NCBI RefSeq assembly: GCF_964340395.1
Contig: NC_135555.1
Span: 23,657,725-23,719,724, forward strand
Direction of reading: 5' to 3'
Length of the DNA: 62,000 nucleotides
Origin: Glandiceps talaboti
Taxonomy: Eukaryota; Hemichordata; Enteropneusta; Spengelidae
Shown piece after piece: positions 26,832 to 34,071 of the stretch. Under the pieces are notes generated by a model. The model had not been told where the DNA came from. It was given only the letters and a program-made list of their open reading frames with translations, and searched no databases. The stretch's first letter is position 1, and every line of letters starts with the position of its first letter. A program made the translations under genes and the position numbers.

Positions 26832-29800
26832 CACATACACAGACATGTATGTATGTACGTACGTACGTACGTACGTACGTACATACATACATGCATACAT
26901 ACATACATACATATATACACATACACACGTACGTACGTACGTACGTACGTACGTACGTACGTACATACATACATACACACATACATACACATACACACAG
27001 ACATTGTACGTACGTACGTACGTACGTACGTACGTACGTACATACATACATACATACATACATTACATACATACATACATACAGACATACATGCATATAT
27101 GCATGCATACATACATACATACATACATGTACATACATACATACACACATACATACATACATACATACATACAATGTACATACATACATACATACATACA
27201 TAGTACATACATACATACATACATACATACATACATACAGAGACAGATTGAGACTGACATACACACAGCTATAGACATAAACATATATAGATACATGTAT
27301 ATAATACGTATTGTATACAATCATATCCATTCATACATGGGCACATTCAAGAATCAGTTAGTGACAATGTTAGCTAACATTTCAAAAAAAAAAATATTTG
27401 ATAAACAAATTCTGCTGGAATAATACCACATAACAGTGGAATGCATACTTCAGATATGACTGAATATAGAATACAATCAAGATGGCTGCCAATGCATTGG
27501 CAAATGTAAATTTTAAACTAGTACAGTTTTAACAGCATAGTAATCTGTCAATACATTTCACAGGGAAAGTACAAAAACTAAGAAAAGAGAAAAAGTAATA
27601 TGAGCACTAAAAGTAACCCTTGTGTATATGTTCTTCTTCTATATATTACCTGTAAACATGATTTAAACAAATAAATACAGCAAAGTGTATATGGGTAGGC
27701 AAGAAATATGTTTATTTTGATAAGTGACCCTGAAGGTCAAGGTCAAAGCTTTAAAAGGCACCTTGTACCTGATGATATGGTAGACACATGAATGCAGTAA
27801 CACAGTTTTACATTACACAAATTGTATGTTACCAGTATATAGTAAACATTGATTTTTAACTACAAATATGACCGTCAATTTGTCAAATTTGCATACTTTG
27901 CAAAACAATGTAATGTTCGTATATCCCATATGATATGTCACCTTTGTGTGAGGTATAAATGAAATTGTATATTCTGAGCATGCATACATTTTTTATCTGA
28001 GAAATGATATATTAAGGATAGATGGACAGCACCCATAATACATGTAGTAACCCCCTCCTTCTTCAGGAGCTAAATATACACCCAAAAATAACACTATGCT
28101 TAGTAAAGAGTTCCAGACTTCCAGATTACGCAATTCAAGTTTTACTTCATGGTATTTCACAGATCTCTTTCAATGCTTTCTTAGAATACCCTTCAGGCTT
28201 CATTTGCATGACAAAGTCATTGATTGACAAGGTTGCCATGTCAACAAAAAGCAATCTGAAGAAAGAAACCTGTTTATCTTTCCTTGTTTTCCAATATCTC
28301 TACGAGTGCTACATGTGAATGTTGGTGGTGTAATGGAGCAAAGAAAATGATGGTGAATCAGATCAAGGCCATTTCTGTGCTTGACTTGAAAGCTTTCTGG
28401 TCCACAATTGTATAGATGTCAGTCAACCCTATAACCTTGAAGTGACCTGCTGGCCTGATTGCAGTGTATGCAATCTACTAATTGTACTTATATGTTCATC
28501 TACTTCATAACAAGTAAATTACATGTACATGTTATTTGATGGGAAGTCCATAATGACAGGCAGATGAAATACACTTAGCAGTAAAATATTATCCCAGTGG
28601 ACAATAGTACTTAAAACAACATAGACTGCCACCTGGTCTCGGCTTTTACTTGTAAATGTACAAGTCTTGAGATATCCGATATCATGACTACTTTCATTAT
28701 CTCTCAACTAAATATGGGTAGGATGATTTCATTCTCAAACAGGTCAAAGTTCATGGCAGCACACTGACATGACCACCAGATAGTTAAAGGCATGCCTCCT
28801 TTCATTCACACAATGTAATTCCAAGAAAATTGCACTCTCACTTTCAGAGTATATGATATACATGATTGTATGATCTTCCTTATCTTCATATTTCACTCTA
28901 TCTGTGTGTGGTCTTACTCACTATGGAAACCATAATAACACGGTTGGCAATCTGGTAAAATTAGATACATTTTCTACACCGTCTACCAATATTTAGGTAG
29001 GAAATCTAGAGCTCAGGTACATTTTGCCTACTTCCTGTATGCTTACAAATGTATACTATTATACAATAACATACAAAATGAATTACTTTGACTGAACTCT
29101 GCCGTCTAAAGCACAACAGATTGTAATGAACCAAAACTCAATAGCTAGAAGGGAAACATAATTTCTGCTGTATGTTTGGCAATATTTTCAACTTTTTCTC
29201 TGACAACTCATTTCTGACCACAGGCACTTCAATATTGAGACATCAGCAGAGATAATTTTCCAAACCATTTCTCATAACCAAACGTCAATAACTGTAATAT
29301 TGATAGGAGCTTTGATTGAAATGATGAGTTTGTATCTCTTGTGTGCCATAGTGTCCTTCTCATTTCTAAATTAAACAAAGTGCTATGAGCACATCTGTAT
29401 TGTCCTAGCCTGAATCACAAACAAGTAATTACTTGTCTGTGCCTGAATGAATACCAGACAGTCTATGATCCAAATCAGCACAGTCTGCATTGCACTGTGA
29501 AGTTGAAACAGCAGAACAGAACATACAATCTGCATTACACTGTAATAGTTGTAACACCATAACAGAAAGTACAATCTACATTACACTGTGAATGTCACAC
29601 CAGAACAGAACAGTGTGCATTATGCTGAAAATGTCCCACCAGAACAGTACATGTGTATATAGTCTGCATTACAATTTACATTGTGAACATGTCCAACTCT
29701 ACAGTATCTCACATAAATCATGCCAATTCATAGTTCAACATTACAAAAATTGAATGCTTATCACATTTCAACATCACCTAATATTTTACTCAACTTGGTT

Positions 29801-32148
29801 GCACAGTTTTTACAGTGGAAAGTGAGAAAATTTTCTTGAAGTTAATCCTAAAAACCCTTTTTACTTGAGATACAACATCCCAGAAAAATATTCATAGCAA
29901 TCCGTAAAAGTTTTTGGTAAACTCTGTGAATTTCACAAGATTTCAACTCCCAAAAGCTCAGGAATTAGTCAAACTTGCTGGTGCTTAAAACAGATAGTAA
30001 GATATGTATCATGGAATGTTTTGCATTTATAGCTAATCAACAACAAACAAGTGAACAAAATGGCACCAAAAATATTGCATAATGCAGGCACAGAGATAAA
30101 AGCAAAACAAGATAGATGGAATTATTTTATTTAGTCACAGATTTATACAAGATGAGTCACGTAGTAACCATAGCGTATGGGATGACACTAATCTAGACAT
30201 GACTTGGCACGTTATAAAGGAGAAATTAATGGTAAAGTAATAAGTAATCTCTGCTAATACTGTACTAGGTGAGGTGAGGTACATGCCACTCTACGTATGT
30301 CTCATGAGACCCTGAAATCAGAATGCATCAACATTGCTGTGTTGAAAACATGCCAGGAACACATCACAGTGTTTGGTTGGTCCATCATACGCTAAGAGTT
30401 CATTATGCCTGGCTTAGTATACCACCTGCATTATGCAAATTTAATAGTGTTTGGTTGGTCCATCATATCCTAAGAGTTCACTATGCCTAGCTTAGTGTAC
30501 CACCTACATTATTCAAATTCAACAATGTTTGGTTGGTCAATCATACCTTAATAGTTTATTGTGCCTAGCCTAGTATACCACATACTACACTATACAAACT
30601 TCACAATAGATCCCTGATTTAGGTAATACTGCATGAACCTTTTACTTGCATTGTTGTTTCTTTGCTTGATTTTCAAGAAACTTCACTCACTTAATACAGC
30701 GGTAACCAATAAAGTGGACAACAGTCTTGTTATGACTTATTTTTTTACAAATAGTCAACCTTCTCAAACATTGTTCCTACATTGTAATGTAAGGACTGCA
30801 CATATAGAATTTTTGCATCCTTATGACCAAAGCTAGATAGATTAATTCCTCCAACATATGATATATCTGAATATTCATGAGATGTTTTACACTGAAGTAA
30901 ATAAGCACTTAGGAGTCATGAATATTCATTGTTCAACCATGAATATATTATTTCTGTTAACTCTCTTGATGTAAAGACACCCTTATAAATATACAAGATC
31001 AACTTGATGTTTCTCTGAAATTGCAAGTAATTGGAGGTGATGTAAAATCATGAAATGATTCTCCAGAACCAATAATTTATGACAATGTCTCTATTTTCAG
31101 TTATGGAGTGGTGTTCTCTTTGAGAGCAGATGGATAGTTCATTGTATCTATGATAGTCTAGGAGTTGATACAATTGTTGGACAATTGGCTAATCAGCTAT
31201 AACACTAACAGCTACATGTATGATTCATTTGAAAACTGACATGGCTCATATTTAAGCTAATCTCCATTTCAAGTTTTCTATATCAGAAAGCAGTCTCATA
31301 AAGTGACCATCTGGATGAGGATTAGGTATTTATTTTGGAATGTATAAAACAATTTTATCATGGCTTCCTACTTGAAAAATCAATGTGAAACAAGATAGAC
31401 CAAGTCTGTGTTTGTAACTCAATACATTGCAAAAAGCTCAAATAAATGTGTAAAAAGTTTGTCATTGTACGTACAATAACAAATATTTTACACATTCATC
31501 AATCTTTTGCAATGTATTGAGTTACAAACAAGGACTTGGAATATGTTTCACATTGATTTATCACTTAAGAAGCAATGAAAAAATTGCTTTATATAAATCA
31601 AAATTCCAAAAAAAATACCCAATCCTCATCCATATGGCCACTATAAACTTGCACACAAATGATGACATTATTTTTTTCAATCAGAACTCTGTATTATCGT
31701 AGTAAAATGTAAGACTAGTAAATTGGTTTATAAGAAATGTTAGCTGAAATACTTACGAGTTTGATTTGTTGCGATCCATTGCATAGAATGCTTTCCATAG
31801 ATACCTGTAGGAGAACAAATTAATTCAGCATTTAAAACTATTGCTACCTGTATTACATACAACCCAGTAAGATAAAACAAGTATTCTGTAACATTTTGAT
31901 TTCCTTGAAAATTATGTCTTTTTAACAAACACTGTTGTAAACTACAAAGACAACCAGACATGTTTACATTGGTGATACTTGTAACAGTACAAGTGGCTAC
32001 AACACAATCAAGAAAGTGTTTACTACTGAACAAAATATTTTTCATTGACATATTAAGTGAGTGAGTGAGTGAGTGAGTGAGTGAGTGAGTGAGTGAGAGT
32101 CGTGAGTGAGTGAGTGAGTGTGTGCAAGAGCAAAAGAGCATGCATGCA

Positions 32149-32194
<46 letters not shown>

Positions 32195-33977
32195 GGTGTG
32201 TGTGGGTGGGTGTGTGAGTGAGTGAGTAACAGACAAAAAGATAGACAAGCCAGACAGATAGCTATAGGAGACCATACAGTTTAAACTATATGAAATATTT
32301 TGACATGCTTGTCTCCATCTTCATGTACAACGTAATCCCAATATGGAAGGTTTGCAGCAAAAACAATGATCTAGCTACATTTTAATGTATGCATGTAGTC
32401 TTACCTTTCTACAACAAGTGGATGGTTGGAAGTCTTGGATTGCTGTAGAAGCCAATGCAAACCTCGAATCCATGTATCACAGGCATCACTACTGATGGCT
32501 GAAATCATCAACAGTGAAACATCAGTTGATTTTATTTATGTATAGTTGTATGGGAGCTCTAAATTATCTACATTGTATATTGTTACCAGATGAAACCCAT
32601 ATTCTTTTACAAACACACATACATCTAGTACAAAGAGGGGTATCAAGAGTTTCAATACCTTGCTCTTAAGCTTTCTGTTACATTTCCAAGGTTATTACCT
32701 ACATGTACTTGAGAGGTTTAAAAATTACAAGTACATGTAACTGTACCCTAAAAGTTAATAACACTTCAACATCACAACCACTTTTGTTCATTTTTTTTAG
32801 TTTTGAGAAGTGAAATGAATAACGGACGCCATGCAGGACATGCAAGTACTCAGGGTACTTGAAATGTTTTCTACTTTGTACCTCAAAGCATGGCCTTATA
32901 AGAACACTGCAAGCAACATCACAAATACCCATAGTGAGCCACAGTGATACTTTGCAATGTCACAAATACCCATAGTATGCCACAAATACCCATAGTATGC
33001 CATAGTGACACTTTGCAATGTCACAAATACCCATAGTATGCCATAGTGACACTTTGCAACGTCACAAATACCCATAGTATGCCACAGTGACACTTTGCAA
33101 CGTCACAAATACCCATAGTGAGCCACAGTGACACTTTGCACATGATAGGTTCTGTGTCAGTCTTGACTGCACTGATGTAAATTGCACAATCAAATAATCA
33201 TTTTTTTGCTAAAGACAGCCACAATGTCTGTAACTGTATTACTAAATACATTATGGATTCAATACTATGTGCGACTTTGTAGTGAATGCTTACAATGTAG
33301 CAATGGCTAATACAATCACAAATCATCTATTTCGGGTCACAATAAGACATTTTGGTCCAATTCTAGGTGACAATAATTAACCAAACTGAGGAGTCAGGAC
33401 AAACAAGTGACAAACTAGAAACACTGGTCCCTAGATTCATCATGTAATGTATATGTAGTAAAATAATTAAAAGACATATTTCAAAGACATCCAGTGACTT
33501 TAAAAATTGGAATAACTTTGATATATTACTAATGGCCTATCATTTCATTCTATACATTACAAATTGCAATTCTATATTATTACTTCAATCATTAATTCTG
33601 AATTCAAGTGACAGAGACACAAACAGACGGAAGATTAACTGGTTTTGGACTATTAAAATGATTGTGAATCATCAAATATCCATTACATGTATGTCTTCTG
33701 GCAAATTACAAACTAGAGATATTACCATTACCAAGCATTGCACATGAATACACAAACAAACAGTTGCCATTAACATCAAACTTCCATTCCTACATGCAAC
33801 TGGAAGATATTCGTTAAAAAATACCACATTTTACCCCTAAATCACACATATATTGTACAAACATATATGTGCTGCAATTATTTTCATTTGATCAATTTCT
33901 AATCAAAACCCAACCAGTAATATCCCAACCAAATTTCAAGGCAATCCATCTAGCACTTTTTGACTTTAAGTCATTCA

Positions 33978-34071
<94 letters not shown>

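Noticed and set aside
26552-27423. Long open frames of 125-251 codons on both strands
   Set aside because: They are pure translations of (ACAT)n/(ACGT)n tetranucleotides (YVCM or THIH repeats), with no domain and equal openness in several frames.
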